This document shows, in pieces, positions 29,946-39,833 of a DNA stretch of 64,000 bases. Source of the DNA: Gallionella sp. (GTDB taxonomy: Bacteria; Pseudomonadota; Gammaproteobacteria; Burkholderiales; Gallionellaceae); assembly GCA_028710565.1 (NCBI GenBank), contig JAQTTV010000012.1:1-64000 (forward strand). Reading direction: 5' to 3'. The notes beneath the pieces were generated by a model that was given only the letters and a program-made list of their open reading frames with translations, searched no databases and was not told the DNA's origin. The position numbers and the translations under genes were made by a program. Every line of letters begins with the position of its first letter. Position 1 is the first letter of the stretch.

Positions 29946-31090
29946 TTCTCTTCTCTAAAACGAAGTCCGCATTGCAGCAGCTAGATGAGCTGCTGCTGTG
30001 GGTGCTTATTAGCTTGTTATCTATAGGTTTAGTGATGGTGTACTCATCTTCAATTGGCGTTGCAGCGGCGAGCCGATTTTCGGGGTATCAAGCAAATTAT
30101 TTCCTCATACGTCATGTCATTTTCATCGTCGTCGGCATTGCTGTGGGGTGTATCGTTTTTCGAGTTCCAGTCGCTACTTGGCAAAAACATGCACAACACA
30201 TTTTTCTGTTTGGCTTGTTTTTATTGGTAGTGGTTTTTCTGCCCTATATTGGTAAGGAAGTGAATGGAAGTCGGCGTTGGCTATCGTTATTAGTGATTAA
30301 TTTCCAACCATCTGAATTGATGAAATTGTGCGTAGTGTTATATGCAGCGGATTACACACAACGAAAGTCTAATGTTGGACATTTGTTCAAAAAGGCATTT
30401 CTTCCCATGCTCTTGGTGATGTCATTAACGGGTAGCTTGTTGCTTCTTGAGCCAGATATGGGCGCGTTCGTCGTGATTTTTTGCGTTGCTTTATGTACCT
30501 TATGGCTGGGCGGTTTCAATGTTAAGGTGTTCGGCGGATTACTGGCGGCACTTCCCTTTGCAATATGGGCTTTGGTTTACATGGCACCCTATCGGATGAA
30601 GCGCGCAACCAGCTTTTGGGATCCGTGGTCAGATCCGTTTAACACAGGGTATCAGCTCAGTCAGGCATTGATTGCATTTGGGCGAGGCGAATGGTTTGGG
30701 GTGGGACTAGGTGGAAGTGTGGAGAAGTTGTTTTACTTACCCGAAGCGCACACCGATTTTTTAATGGCGGTCATTGCAGAAGAGTTAGGTCTATTTGGGG
30801 TTTTTGTCGTGCTTGCCTTATTCGGGCTGTTTGTGGTGCGTGCTTTTCAAATAGGTCGTCATGCAGCATTTTTGGAACGTAATTTTGCAGCACTGGTGGC
30901 GCAGGGCATTGGGGTGTGGATAGGCATACAAGCTATTATCAATATCGGCGTGAATATGGGGGTCTTGCCCACCAAAGGGCTGACGTTACCTTATTTAAGT
31001 TTTGGCGGGAGTGGTGTGGTGATGAACTGTGTTGCAGCGGCGATGTTGCTGCGCATTGATTATGAAAATCGTGTGTCGGTGAGAAGCTAA
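29942..31090 (+). CDS. ftsW: Septal peptidoglycan polymerase FtsW
   Basis: A 382-residue SEDS-family glycosyltransferase with about ten membrane helices that polymerises lipid II at the septum with FtsI. Family blocks seen include MVYSSS near residue 33, NGSRRWL, FQPSELMKL, LLEPDMG and the C-terminal LPTKGLTLPYLSFGGSG. The ATG at 29942 overlaps the murD stop by four bases. The longer frame from 29810 runs within murD and is rejected. It lies between murD and murG as in other gammaproteobacteria. Confidence 0.97.
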   Translation: MILFSKTKSALQQLDELLLWVLISLLSIGLVMVYSSSIGVAAASRFSGYQANYFLIRHVIFIVVGIAVGCIVFRVPVATWQKHAQHIFLFGLFLLVVVFLPYIGKEVNGSRRWLSLLVINFQPSELMKLCVVLYAADYTQRKSNVGHLFKKAFLPMLLVMSLTGSLLLLEPDMGAFVVIFCVALCTLWLGGFNVKVFGGLLAALPFAIWALVYMAPYRMKRATSFWDPWSDPFNTGYQLSQALIAFGRGEWFGVGLGGSVEKLFYLPEAHTDFLMAVIAEELGLFGVFVVLALFGLFVVRAFQIGRHAAFLERNFAALVAQGIGVWIGIQAIINIGVNMGVLPTKGLTLPYLSFGGSGVVMNCVAAAMLLRIDYENRVSVRS

Positions 31091-31091
31091 C

Positions 31092-32174
31092 ATGCCAAAC
31101 ATGACACAACACACGCCTACGTTGCTGGTGATGGCAGGTGGCACAGGCGGACATATTTTTCCAGGTTTGGCGGTGGCGGATTTGTTGCGCGAACAAGGTT
31201 GGAAAGTAGTTTGGCTAGGTGTACCTAATAGCATGGAAGCGACATTGGTACCGCAGCATGGTTTTGAAATGGCGTGGGTGCAGTTTTCAGGTGTACGCGG
31301 AAAAGGGTTGTGGCGGAAATTAACCCTGCCATTTAATTTGCTACTTGCTTTATGGCAAAGTGCACAAGCAATGCGTTGCCATCGTCCTGATGTTGTAGTG
31401 GGGATGGGGGGGTATATTACTTTTCCTGGCGGTATCATAGCAAAGCTCTTTGGTCGTCCACTGGTGATCCATGAACAGAATTCGATTGCTGGATTGAGTA
31501 ATCGCGTGTTGGCGCGCATTGCCACTCGAGTGCTAAGTGGTTTTCCTGATGTATTGCCCGCTGCGGAGTGGTGCGGTAACCCTGTGCGCAGTAGTATTGC
31601 CGCATTGGATTCACCCCCAGCACGCTATGCTGCACGTGTAGGGAAGTTAAATGTGTTGGTGGTGGGCGGTAGCTTAGGGGCGCAGGCGATTAACCATGCT
31701 GTGCCCAAAGCGTTGTCTCTGTTACAAGAGTCGGAGCGTCCTGAGGTCACACATCAAACAGGAAAAGCCCATTTTGAAATCGTGCAACAGCTCTATACGG
31801 ATTCGCATGTACAAGCCGATATTCAACCTTTTTTGACGGATATGGCGGCCTGTTACGCCAAGGCAGATGTCGTCATTTGTCGTGCGGGTGCGTTGACTGT
31901 GGCTGAGTTGGCGGCAGCGGGCGTGGCGAGTATTTTGATCCCTTTTCCTGCGGCGGTAGATGACCATCAAACGCATAATGCGTGGTTTTTAAGTCAGCGG
32001 GGTGGGGCGATTTGGTTGCCACAACAGGAATTGACAGCAGAAAGGTTGGCAGAATTGCTCCGTGAGTTGACGCGCGAAAAGTTGCTCGCGATGGCTGAGC
32101 AAGCGCATCAATTAGGAAAGCTGGATGCTGCACAGCGGGTTGCAGCGGTTTGTACAAGTTTGGTAAGGCATTAG
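31092..32174 (+). CDS. murG: Lipid II synthase (GlcNAc transferase) MurG
   Basis: A 360-residue GT28-family enzyme on the inner face of the membrane that adds GlcNAc to lipid I. The N-terminal glycine-rich loop [14 protein letters not shown], the acceptor-binding block GGYITFPGG, the strand [16 protein letters not shown] and the donor-side loop [10 protein letters not shown] are all present, as is the [11 protein letters not shown] helix. The ATG at 31092 starts one base after the ftsW stop. It is followed after 31 bases by murC, one of the wider gaps in the cluster. Confidence 0.98.
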   Translation: MPNMTQHTPTLLVMAGGTGGHIFPGLAVADLLREQGWKVVWLGVPNSMEATLVPQHGFEMAWVQFSGVRGKGLWRKLTLPFNLLLALWQSAQAMRCHRPDVVVGMGGYITFPGGIIAKLFGRPLVIHEQNSIAGLSNRVLARIATRVLSGFPDVLPAAEWCGNPVRSSIAALDSPPARYAARVGKLNVLVVGGSLGAQAINHAVPKALSLLQESERPEVTHQTGKAHFEIVQQLYTDSHVQADIQPFLTDMAACYAKADVVICRAGALTVAELAAAGVASILIPFPAAVDDHQTHNAWFLSQRGGAIWLPQQELTAERLAELLRELTREKLLAMAEQAHQLGKLDAAQRVAAVCTSLVRH

Positions 32175-32205
32175 CCTACTGGGCAATTTGCGTGGTTCTT
32201 ATAAT

Positions 32206-33618
32206 ATGAAACATAAAGTCAAGCATATCCATTTTGTTGGCATAGGTGGCTCAGGCATGAACGGTATCGCCGAAGTGTTGCTGAATCTGGGATTTCAGGT
32301 GAGTGGTTCAGATTTAAGCTCGAATGCAGTGACGAAGCGGTTAGCGCAGCTTGGCGTGACTGTATATCACGGTCATGCCGCTATCCACGTGACTTTGGCG
32401 GATGCGGTGGTGGTTTCCACTGCGGTGGGTCAAGATAATCCCGAAGTGGTCACTGCCCGTGAGCGGCATATTCCGATTGTGCCCCGCGCCATGATGCTGG
32501 CGGAATTGATGCGATTGCGGCAGGGGATTGCGGTGGCGGGTACACATGGTAAAACCACCACCACCTCGCTCACTGCCAGTGTTTTGGCAAAAGGCGGACT
32601 AGATCCGACTTTTGTGATCGGTGGCAAACTGACCAGTAGTGGCACGAATGCCAAACTGGGGACGGGCGAGTTTATTGTCGTCGAAGCGGATGAATCTGAT
32701 GCCTCTTTCTTGTATTTGCAACCTATTATCGCAGTGATTACCAATATAGATGCGGATCACATGGAAACTTATGGTCACGATTTTATGCGACTTAAGCAGG
32801 CGTTCGTAGATTTTGTGGAGCATTTGCCGTTTTATGGCATGGTGATGTTGTGTGTGGATGATGCGAATGTGCGAGAAATTTTGCCGCGCATCAGCAAGCC
32901 TGTTACGACTTATGGTTTTGATGAAAGCGCGCAAGTGCGGGCGATCAATGTGCGCCATGAGGGGGGCAAGATGCACTTTACGGTGCAATGTCGTTCCTTG
33001 ATTCCAAGTCAATCAGCCGAAATTACCAAAACACTGGATGTCGTGTTGAATTTGCCTGGTTTGCATAATGTACTCAATTCACTGGCGGCGATTGCGATTG
33101 GATTAGAAGTCGGGGTTTCGGATGGCGCGATTATCGCGGCGTTGGCGGAATTTGAAGGGGTAGGGCGGCGATTCCAGCGTTATGGTGAGATTGCTTTGCC
33201 AAATGGTGGCTCGTTTACCTTGATTGATGATTATGGGCATCATCCTGTTGAAATGGCGGCGACGTTAGCGGCTGTACGCGGTGCATTCCCCGATAAACGA
33301 TTGGTTTTGGCGTTTCAACCCCATCGCTATACTCGGACACGTGACGTTTTCGAAGACTTTATCAAGGTGTTTGGTACGGTAGATGCCCTTTTGTTAGCGG
33401 AAGTGTATGCCGCGGGCGAAACACCCATCGTGGCGGCAGATGGACGTGCTTTAATGCGTGCTTTACGCGTCGCAGGGCAAAGTGAGGCGGTCTTTGTGGA
33501 GCTTATTGATGATATGCCCAACGCGATTATGCAGCTTGCGCAGGATGGGGATGTGGTGGTGACAATGGGGGCGGGTTCAATAGGGAGCGTGCCAAGTATC
33601 ATTCAACAAGCTGATTAG
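32206..33618 (+). CDS. murC: UDP-MurNAc:L-alanine ligase
   Basis: A 470-residue Mur ligase that starts the stem peptide on UDP-MurNAc. The N-terminal nucleotide strand is [15 protein letters not shown] and the ATP loop is [21 protein letters not shown] and DDYGHHPVE are further MurC-specific blocks, and the C-terminal [10 protein letters not shown] is present. The ATG at 32206 ([12 protein letters not shown]) fits the family; a TTG at 32188 would add six residues. It is followed by murB after two bases. Confidence 0.97.
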   Translation: MKHKVKHIHFVGIGGSGMNGIAEVLLNLGFQVSGSDLSSNAVTKRLAQLGVTVYHGHAAIHVTLADAVVVSTAVGQDNPEVVTARERHIPIVPRAMMLAELMRLRQGIAVAGTHGKTTTTSLTASVLAKGGLDPTFVIGGKLTSSGTNAKLGTGEFIVVEADESDASFLYLQPIIAVITNIDADHMETYGHDFMRLKQAFVDFVEHLPFYGMVMLCVDDANVREILPRISKPVTTYGFDESAQVRAINVRHEGGKMHFTVQCRSLIPSQSAEITKTLDVVLNLPGLHNVLNSLAAIAIGLEVGVSDGAIIAALAEFEGVGRRFQRYGEIALPNGGSFTLIDDYGHHPVEMAATLAAVRGAFPDKRLVLAFQPHRYTRTRDVFEDFIKVFGTVDALLLAEVYAAGETPIVAADGRALMRALRVAGQSEAVFVELIDDMPNAIMQLAQDGDVVVTMGAGSIGSVPSIIQQAD

Positions 33619-33620
33619 CA

Positions 33621-34532
33621 ATGACTGATACGATTCTGCGCGGGATCTTGCGCCACGATGTAAAGATGTGTTTGCACACCAGTTGGCGGGTGGGTGGCGC
33701 AGCACAGCGTGTGTATCAACCAGCAGATTTGGCCGATTTAGTCGTATTTTTGCGTCAATTGCCAGCAGATGAACCCTTGTATCCCGTTGGTTTAGGCAGT
33801 AATTTACTGGTGCGTGACGGTGGGCTGAGAGGGACTGTGCTTTTGATGCACGGCGCATTAAGGGGATTGCGGTTAGAAGACGATAGTGCGATTTATGCTG
33901 AAGCGGGTGTTGCAGGTGCAAAGTTAGCCCGTTTCGCGGCTTTACATCACCGCGCAGGAGCGGCTTTCTTTGCGGGTATACCAGGCACAGTAGGCGGCAT
34001 GTTGGCGATGAATGCAGGGTGTTATGGCAGCGAAACGTGGCAACACGTGCAACGCGTGCAAACCATCAATCGTCAAGGTGAAGTTTTTATACGCAGCACG
34101 GCAGATTATGACATTGGCTATCGTCATGTGCAGCGATGCAACCCGCATGTCGCACACGATAACGATGAGATTTTTTTGGCCGCGTGGTTTGCTTTTGAAT
34201 CAGGGGATGGCGAGTTGGCTAGGCAAGAAATTAAAACTTTGTTGAACAAACGCATTGCCAGTCAACCGTTAAACTTACCCAATGCAGGATCGGTGTTCCG
34301 AAACCCGCCTAACGATCATGCGGCGCGTTTGATTCAGGCGTGCGGCTTAAAGGGTAAGCAGATAGGTGGCGCACAAGTTTCCGAAAAGCATGCCAATTTC
34401 ATCGTGAATGTCGCTCATGCGACAGCAATGGACATAGAAACGTTGATTGCCGAAGTGCAAAGTGTGGTTGAGCAACAAACAGGCGTGGTCTTGCAATGCG
34501 AGGTTAAAATCGTGGGCGATCAGCTCAATTGA
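33621..34532 (+). CDS. murB: UDP-N-acetylenolpyruvoylglucosamine reductase, short type
   Basis: A 303-residue FAD enzyme that reduces enolpyruvyl-UDP-GlcNAc to UDP-MurNAc. The FAD-binding blocks are [16 protein letters not shown] and [15 protein letters not shown], and the active-site strand is AGSVFRNP with its proton-donor Ser. The length and the missing extra C-terminal lobe place it in the short type II group, not the roughly 340-residue type I of enterobacteria. It lies between murC and ddl. The ddl start overlaps its stop. Confidence 0.96.
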   Translation: MTDTILRGILRHDVKMCLHTSWRVGGAAQRVYQPADLADLVVFLRQLPADEPLYPVGLGSNLLVRDGGLRGTVLLMHGALRGLRLEDDSAIYAEAGVAGAKLARFAALHHRAGAAFFAGIPGTVGGMLAMNAGCYGSETWQHVQRVQTINRQGEVFIRSTADYDIGYRHVQRCNPHVAHDNDEIFLAAWFAFESGDGELARQEIKTLLNKRIASQPLNLPNAGSVFRNPPNDHAARLIQACGLKGKQIGGAQVSEKHANFIVNVAHATAMDIETLIAEVQSVVEQQTGVVLQCEVKIVGDQLN

Positions 34533-35500
34533 AAATTAAAAGTGGCATGAAGAATCGTATGGAAAATTTAAGCAAGCATAAGGCAACACGTCTTGCCTTG
34601 GGTAAAGTGGCTGTGTTGGCGGGTGGGCGTTCGGCCGAGCGTGCGGTCTCTCTGAAGAGCGGCGCGGCGGTACTAGCGGCTTTGCAGCGCAGTGGTGTGG
34701 ATGCTTTCTTTTTTGATCCTGCCGAACAGCCTCTGCATACTTTAGTTGAACAGGGTGTGAGCCGTGTGTTTATCGCGTTGCATGGGCGGTATGGCGAAGA
34801 TGGCACGGTGCAAGGTGCGCTGGAGTTATTGGGCATTCCTTACACAGGGAGCGGTGTGATGGCCTCGGCATTGGGTATGGACAAATGGCGCACGAAGTTG
34901 GTGTGGCAAGCGGCAGGGCTGCCGATTCCTGATTACCTGATGTTGACTGAACAAAGTGCTTCTGCGGATGTGATTGCTAAGTTGGGACTGCCACTGTTTA
35001 TCAAACCCGCGAATGAAGGTTCTAGCGTGGGGATTAGCAAAGTCAAAACCGCTGATGATTTTGCGCTTGCGTATCAAAATGCGGCAAAACACGATAAGTT
35101 GGTGATTGCGGAACGCTTTGTGAGCGGCGGTGAGTACACGGCGGCTATTTTAGGTGGTCAGGCTTTGCCCATTATCAAAATAGAACCCGCCAATGAATTC
35201 TATGATTATGAAGCGAAATACCTGCGTGATGACACCCGTTATGTCTGTCCGAGTGGTTTGTCTGCGGCGCAGGAAGCGCAGATGCAACAATACGCACAAC
35301 AAGCTTTCGCGCTGATTGGTGGTCAGGGTTGGGGGCGAGTGGATTTCTTGATGAGTGAAACGGGCGAGATGTTTGTGCTGGAAGTGAACACTTCCCCTGG
35401 CATGACCGATCATAGTCTCGTTCCGATGGCGGCACGTCAGGCGGGCATCACCTTTGAACAGTTGGTGTTGGATGTATTAGGATTGGCGCATGTGGGATAA
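34529..35500 (+). CDS. ddl: D-alanine:D-alanine ligase
   Basis: A 323-residue ATP-grasp enzyme that makes D-Ala-D-Ala for MurF. The N-terminal [16 protein letters not shown] loop, [14 protein letters not shown], the ATP-binding [15 protein letters not shown] and the final metal-binding [15 protein letters not shown] are all intact. The start is uncertain: a TTG at 34529 overlaps the murB stop in the style of this cluster, while ATGs at 34547 and 34559 lie a few residues later and none has a strong ribosome site. All give a complete enzyme. Its end overlaps ftsQ by 11 bases. Confidence 0.95.
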   Translation: MKIKSGMKNRMENLSKHKATRLALGKVAVLAGGRSAERAVSLKSGAAVLAALQRSGVDAFFFDPAEQPLHTLVEQGVSRVFIALHGRYGEDGTVQGALELLGIPYTGSGVMASALGMDKWRTKLVWQAAGLPIPDYLMLTEQSASADVIAKLGLPLFIKPANEGSSVGISKVKTADDFALAYQNAAKHDKLVIAERFVSGGEYTAAILGGQALPIIKIEPANEFYDYEAKYLRDDTRYVCPSGLSAAQEAQMQQYAQQAFALIGGQGWGRVDFLMSETGEMFVLEVNTSPGMTDHSLVPMAARQAGITFEQLVLDVLGLAHVG

Positions 35501-36185
35501 AATACCCTCGTGGCGCAAGGTAATGAACATCATGATGTCAATTTTGATGTTGATGGGGGGATATACGGGTTATGTTGTGTTGCATCGCCCTGATTTTTTT
35601 CCCATACAGCATGTGACATTAGGGGTTAGGTTGCAAAGGGTGCTGCCCGCAGAAGTGCTTAAAGTAGTACGCCGTGAGCTGCATGGTAATTTTTTTACCG
35701 CAGACATCACTCATTTAAGGTTAGCGTTGGAGAAGCTGCCATGGGTGCGGCATATCAACATCCGCCGAGATTTCCCCAATCGGATTGTGGTTGAACTTGA
35801 GGAATATCAAGCGTTGGCACGCTGGAATCAGCACGAACTCATCAACCAACAAGGTGAGGTGTTTATGGCAACCAATGTCAAACTGAAAGAGTTGCCGATT
35901 TTTATTGCGCCAGAAGGCACAGAAAGACAGGTGGTTTTAGGGTACTTGAAGTTTAGTCAACAGCTGGCGGGGTTGCAATTGAGCATTAAGCAGCTCACGT
36001 TGTCGCCTCGACATGCGTGGCAGCTACGCTTGAGTAATGATATTGTGTTGGAGCTGGGGCGAAGTGAGATGACGCAACGCCTAGAAAGGTTTGTCACCGT
36101 GTATCCTTACAGCTTGGCTAATCAGCCCAAGACGGTAAAACAGGTGGATTTACGTTATCGTAATGGGATGGCGGTGCAATTGTGA
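35490..36185 (+). CDS. ftsQ: Cell division protein FtsQ
   Basis: A 231-residue bitopic protein. A short cytoplasmic start is followed by a Met-rich transmembrane helix (about 11-32), then a POTRA domain beginning at [10 protein letters not shown] and the FtsQ beta domain ([24 protein letters not shown]). FtsQ recruits FtsL and FtsB and links early and late divisome proteins. The ATG at 35490 lies inside the end of ddl. It precedes ftsA by 28 bases, as in the classical ftsQAZ order. Confidence 0.95.
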   Translation: MWDKIPSWRKVMNIMMSILMLMGGYTGYVVLHRPDFFPIQHVTLGVRLQRVLPAEVLKVVRRELHGNFFTADITHLRLALEKLPWVRHINIRRDFPNRIVVELEEYQALARWNQHELINQQGEVFMATNVKLKELPIFIAPEGTERQVVLGYLKFSQQLAGLQLSIKQLTLSPRHAWQLRLSNDIVLELGRSEMTQRLERFVTVYPYSLANQPKTVKQVDLRYRNGMAVQL

Positions 36186-36213
36186 TATTGAAAATGGATG
36201 TGAAAGATAAGCG

Positions 36214-37443
36214 ATGAGCAAAGACAATAAAGATCTCGTGGTCGGATTAGACATGGGCACATCCAAAATCGCCGTCATAGTCGGTGAGGTGCAGGAAGAT
36301 GGTACATTAGAAGTCATCGGCATTGGCACACACGATGCATCTGGCATGAAAAAAGGCATGGTGGTCAATATCGAAGCCACGGTGGCGGCGATACAACAAG
36401 CCCTGCAAGAAGCAGAACGTATGGCGGATTGTAAAATCCACGGTGTGTATGCCGGGATTGCAGGCAGTCATATCAAGGGCTTTAATTCACCTGGTATGGT
36501 GAAAATCAAGGACAATGAAGTCACGCAAGCCGATATAGATCGTGTGTTAGACACGGCAGGTTCGGTGAGCTTGGCGGCAGATCAGCAAATTTTGCATGTG
36601 TTGGCGCAGGAATTTAGCATTGATGGGCAAGAAGGCATTAGAAAGCCATTGGGTATGAGTGGTTTGCGTCTGGATGTCGATGTGCACATCGTCAGTGGCG
36701 CGGTAAGTGCCGTGCAAAACATTATGAAGTGTATCCATCGTTGCGGGTTGGAAGTGAACGGGTTGATTTTGCAACCTTTAGCTTCCAGTCGTGCGGTGTT
36801 GGAAGACGATGAAAAAGAATTGGGCGTGTGTCTCGTCGATATTGGCGGTGGCACGACCGACTTGGCGGTGTTTACACGTGGCGCGATTCGGCATACGGCG
36901 GTGATTCCGATTGCGGGCGACCAGATTACTAATGATATTGCTATGGCACTGCATACGCCTACGCAAGCAGCGGAAAGAATTAAAATCCAGCATGGCTGTG
37001 CTTTACGTCAGTTAGCCGATGAAAAAGTGATTGAAGTGCCTGGGGTAGGGGATCGCGGTGCACGAATTTTATCTCGCGCGCTTTTATCTGAAGTCATTGA
37101 GCCGCGTGTAGAGGAGCTCTATTTGCTGATTCAAGCAGAGTTACGTCGCAGCGGCTTTGAAGACTTGCTATCATCAGGGATTGTATTAACAGGCGGCAGT
37201 AGTACCATGCAAGGCATGGTAGAGTTGGGCGAAGAGATTTTTCAGCTACCCGTGAGACTGGGGATGCCAAAGTATGTGGGTGGGCTGTCCGAGGTGATAA
37301 AAACACCGCGTATGGCGACGGGCGTGGGCTTATTGTTGTATAGTCTGGAACATTATCAAAACAAACCAGAACCCCAAACAAAATCAACCAACTTTGTTGA
37401 TGTTTGGGCAAAAATGAAAGCTTGGTTTCACGGCAGTTTTTAG
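36214..37443 (+). CDS. ftsA: Cell division protein FtsA
   Basis: A 409-residue actin-like ATPase that tethers FtsZ to the membrane. The phosphate-1 loop is VVGLDMGTSKIAVIVGEV near residue 9. The phosphate-2 motif is VDIGGGTTDLAVF and the adenosine motif is GIVLTGGSSTMQG. The C-terminus ends in an amphipathic stretch (WAKMKAWFHGSF) that serves as the membrane-targeting helix. The 1C subdomain, unique to FtsA among actin homologues, is present. It starts 28 bases after ftsQ and is followed by ftsZ after 50 bases. Confidence 0.98.
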   Translation: MSKDNKDLVVGLDMGTSKIAVIVGEVQEDGTLEVIGIGTHDASGMKKGMVVNIEATVAAIQQALQEAERMADCKIHGVYAGIAGSHIKGFNSPGMVKIKDNEVTQADIDRVLDTAGSVSLAADQQILHVLAQEFSIDGQEGIRKPLGMSGLRLDVDVHIVSGAVSAVQNIMKCIHRCGLEVNGLILQPLASSRAVLEDDEKELGVCLVDIGGGTTDLAVFTRGAIRHTAVIPIAGDQITNDIAMALHTPTQAAERIKIQHGCALRQLADEKVIEVPGVGDRGARILSRALLSEVIEPRVEELYLLIQAELRRSGFEDLLSSGIVLTGGSSTMQGMVELGEEIFQLPVRLGMPKYVGGLSEVIKTPRMATGVGLLLYSLEHYQNKPEPQTKSTNFVDVWAKMKAWFHGSF

Positions 37444-37493
37444 CCTGACACAGCTTATGAATCAGTTATTAGTACATTATTCGGGAGGCAGCA

Positions 37494-38690
37494 ATGTTTG
37501 AAATCATGGAATCACAAAGTCAGGACGCTGTGATCAAGGTGATTGGTGTGGGTGGCTGCGGTGGCAATGCGGTCGATCATATGATCGAGCAAGGAATGCA
37601 AGGTGTAGAGTTTATTGTAATCAATACAGATGCGCAGGCACTACGTCGCAGCAAAGCGACCATCCAATTGCAAATTGGCGCGAACATCACCAAGGGATTG
37701 GGCGCAGGGGCTAGGCCTTCTGTGGGTCAAGCGGCGGCCGAAGAAGATCGCGATCGCATCAAAGAAATGGTGATGGGCGCGAATATGGTGTTTATTACCG
37801 CAGGCATGGGCGGCGGTACAGGCACGGGTGCTGCGCCTATCGTGGCGCAAATTGCCAAAGAACTCAATATCTTAACCGTTGCGGTCGTCACCAAGCCTTT
37901 CGCCTACGAAGGCAATCGGATGCGTTACGCCAAAGCGGGGATTGAAGCGTTGACCGAACATGTGGATTCGCTGATTGTTGTGCCTAATTCCAAATTGATG
38001 GAAGTATTGGGACGCGATGTGACGTTGCCAGAAGCCTTTAAAGCTGCCAATGGCGTGTTGCAAGGCGCGGTGGCAGGCATTGCCGAAGTCATCAATGTGC
38101 CAGGTTTGATTAACGTCGATTTTGCCGACGTGCGCACGGTGATGTCTGAAAATGGCATGGCGATGATGGGTTCGGGCGTGGCTTCAGGACCTGACCGCGC
38201 TCGCGATGCCGCTGAAAAAGCCATTGCCAGTCCGTTATTAGAAGACGTAGATATGTCGGGTGCACGGGGGGTGTTGGTCAATATCACCTCCTCCAGTAAT
38301 TTACGCTTGAAAGAAGTGGATGACGTGATGGAATGTGTGCAATTTGCCGCAGAAGAAGCCACGGTGATTATTGGTTCGGTCTTCGACGAAAGCATGGGAG
38401 ATGATTTACGTGTGACGGTGGTTGCGACAGGGCTGAGTCCTTCCGCGCTGACGAAACATCCACATCCAAAAGGTGAAACAACGTCTCACCACGCGCATCA
38501 CGCTCCACACCAAACCAGCGCGCCCGCACCTCAACAACCCGTGCGTGCAGCAGAACCCCCGCCTGTGAGCAATCGCTTGGAAACCCCAACGGCGTTTAGA
38601 ACAGGTCGTCGCGAGCAAATCGAAGCGATGGAAAAAGCAGGCATGGAAACCTTGGACATTCCTTCATTTTTACGTAAACAGACTGATTAA
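37494..38690 (+). CDS. ftsZ: Cell division GTPase FtsZ
   Basis: A 398-residue tubulin homologue that forms the Z-ring. The N-terminal IKVIGVGGCGGNAVDHM loop and the GTP-binding tubulin signature GGGTGTGAAP are intact, and the T7-loop residues for GTP hydrolysis lie in NVDFADVRTV. After the globular domain there is a His/Pro/Ala-rich linker (about 325-365). It ends in the conserved tail peptide LDIPSFLRKQ that binds FtsA and, in gammaproteobacteria, ZipA and SlmA. GGGAGGC lies upstream of the ATG. Confidence 0.98.
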   Translation: MFEIMESQSQDAVIKVIGVGGCGGNAVDHMIEQGMQGVEFIVINTDAQALRRSKATIQLQIGANITKGLGAGARPSVGQAAAEEDRDRIKEMVMGANMVFITAGMGGGTGTGAAPIVAQIAKELNILTVAVVTKPFAYEGNRMRYAKAGIEALTEHVDSLIVVPNSKLMEVLGRDVTLPEAFKAANGVLQGAVAGIAEVINVPGLINVDFADVRTVMSENGMAMMGSGVASGPDRARDAAEKAIASPLLEDVDMSGARGVLVNITSSSNLRLKEVDDVMECVQFAAEEATVIIGSVFDESMGDDLRVTVVATGLSPSALTKHPHPKGETTSHHAHHAPHQTSAPAPQQPVRAAEPPPVSNRLETPTAFRTGRREQIEAMEKAGMETLDIPSFLRKQTD

Positions 38691-38715
38691 CAGGCTCAAT
38701 GACATCAGAGTCTGG

Positions 38716-38763
38716 ACTCCCCTCGCCCGTTTACGGGAGAGGGGCAGGGGGAGAGGGAATTCT
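38716..38763. repeat. G+C-rich dispersed hairpin repeat, copy 1 (ftsZ-lpxC gap)
   Basis: ACTCCCCTCGCCCGTTTACGG is followed by GAGAGGGGCAGGGGGAGAGGG and AATTCT. The centre CTCGCCCGT-TTACGGGAG can fold into a hairpin. Near-identical copies are at 55654-55700, 57420-57463 (inside hrpA) and 59487-59535. It separates ftsZ from lpxC, so lpxC may not be fully co-transcribed. Confidence 0.8.
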
Positions 38764-38813
38764 GTAGATACCTATGCCCTTCAATCCTTACTCCTTCCCT
38801 ATACCTATCTGAA

Positions 38814-39725
38814 ATGGTCAAACAACGCACGCTCAAAACTGCCGTCCGTGTGACAGGTGTTGGTCTGCACAGCGGTCAAAAAGTAACCCTCGGTTTACGC
38901 CCCGCGCCGATCAACACAGGCATTGTGTTTTGTCGCGTGGATACCAAACCCGTGATCCAAATCCCTGCGCGTGCCGATTTAGTCAATGACACTCGCCTTT
39001 CCACTTGTATGGAAAAAGACGGCGCGCGCGTTGCCACTATCGAGCATTTGATGTCTGCACTGGCTGGGCTAGGGGTGGACAACATTTACATTGATTTAGA
39101 CAGCCCCGAAGTCCCCATTATGGATGGCAGCGCGGGCACGTTTATCTTTTTGTTGCAATCAGCGGGCATCACCGAGCAGTCAGCGGCTAAAAAATTCATC
39201 CGCATCAAAAAGTTGGTCGAAGTAAAGCACGGCGACAAATGGGTACGCTTTGAGCCTTATCACGGCTACAAACTGACCTTCACCATCAACTTCGCCCATC
39301 CCGTCTTTGCCAACACCAAACAGCACGTTGTTATAGACCTAGGCGAGCAAGCCTATATTCACGACATCAGCCGCGCCCGTACGTTTGGCTTTATGCAAGA
39401 TGTCGAAATGATGCGTGCGCAAGGCTTGGCATTGGGCGGCAGCTTGGACAACGCCATCGTCATGGACGACTACCGCGTGCTTAATCCAGACGGTTTGCGC
39501 TTTGAAGATGAGTTCGTGAAACACAAAGTGCTCGATGCCATCGGCGATCTGTATTTGCTCGGCCATCCTGTCATTGGTGCCTTTTCAGGCTACAAATCAG
39601 GACACGCCCTCAACAATGCCCTGCTACGCGCCGTCCTCGCCGATGACGAAGCGTGGGAATTTGTCACCTTTGAGACCAACGAAGAAGCTCCCGCCTTTTT
39701 AAGACTACAGTTGCAGATGGCTTGA
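38814..39725 (+). CDS. lpxC: UDP-3-O-acyl-N-acetylglucosamine deacetylase
   Basis: A 303-residue zinc enzyme for the committed step of lipid A synthesis, so the cell has an LPS outer membrane. The zinc ligand His lies in [10 protein letters not shown] (near 79). The second and third ligands lie in [14 protein letters not shown], and the general-acid His in YKSGHALNN. The N-terminal [16 protein letters not shown] block is characteristic. It lies 123 bases after ftsZ, separated by a dispersed repeat, as the last gene of the dcw region. Length is normal. Confidence 0.98.
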   Translation: MVKQRTLKTAVRVTGVGLHSGQKVTLGLRPAPINTGIVFCRVDTKPVIQIPARADLVNDTRLSTCMEKDGARVATIEHLMSALAGLGVDNIYIDLDSPEVPIMDGSAGTFIFLLQSAGITEQSAAKKFIRIKKLVEVKHGDKWVRFEPYHGYKLTFTINFAHPVFANTKQHVVIDLGEQAYIHDISRARTFGFMQDVEMMRAQGLALGGSLDNAIVMDDYRVLNPDGLRFEDEFVKHKVLDAIGDLYLLGHPVIGAFSGYKSGHALNNALLRAVLADDEAWEFVTFETNEEAPAFLRLQLQMA

Positions 39726-39740
39726 AGTGCAGCACGATAT

Positions 39741-39778
39741 TCCCTCACCCTAGCAGGGGGAGGGTTAGGGTGGGGGTT
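39741..39778. repeat. C/G-rich inverted repeat downstream of lpxC
   Basis: TCCCTCACCCTAGCAGGGGG is followed by AGGGTTAGGGTGGGGG. The segments CACCCTA and TAGGGTG pair to form a stem. It sits 15 bases after the lpxC stop and could act as a transcription stop, though no T-tract follows. It is similar in style to, but distinct from, the repeat at 38716. Confidence 0.5.
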
Positions 39779-39833
39779 GAAATCGTCGCACGGATGCAAA
39801 CTTTCCACCCCCATCCCAGCCTTCCTCCTGCTA

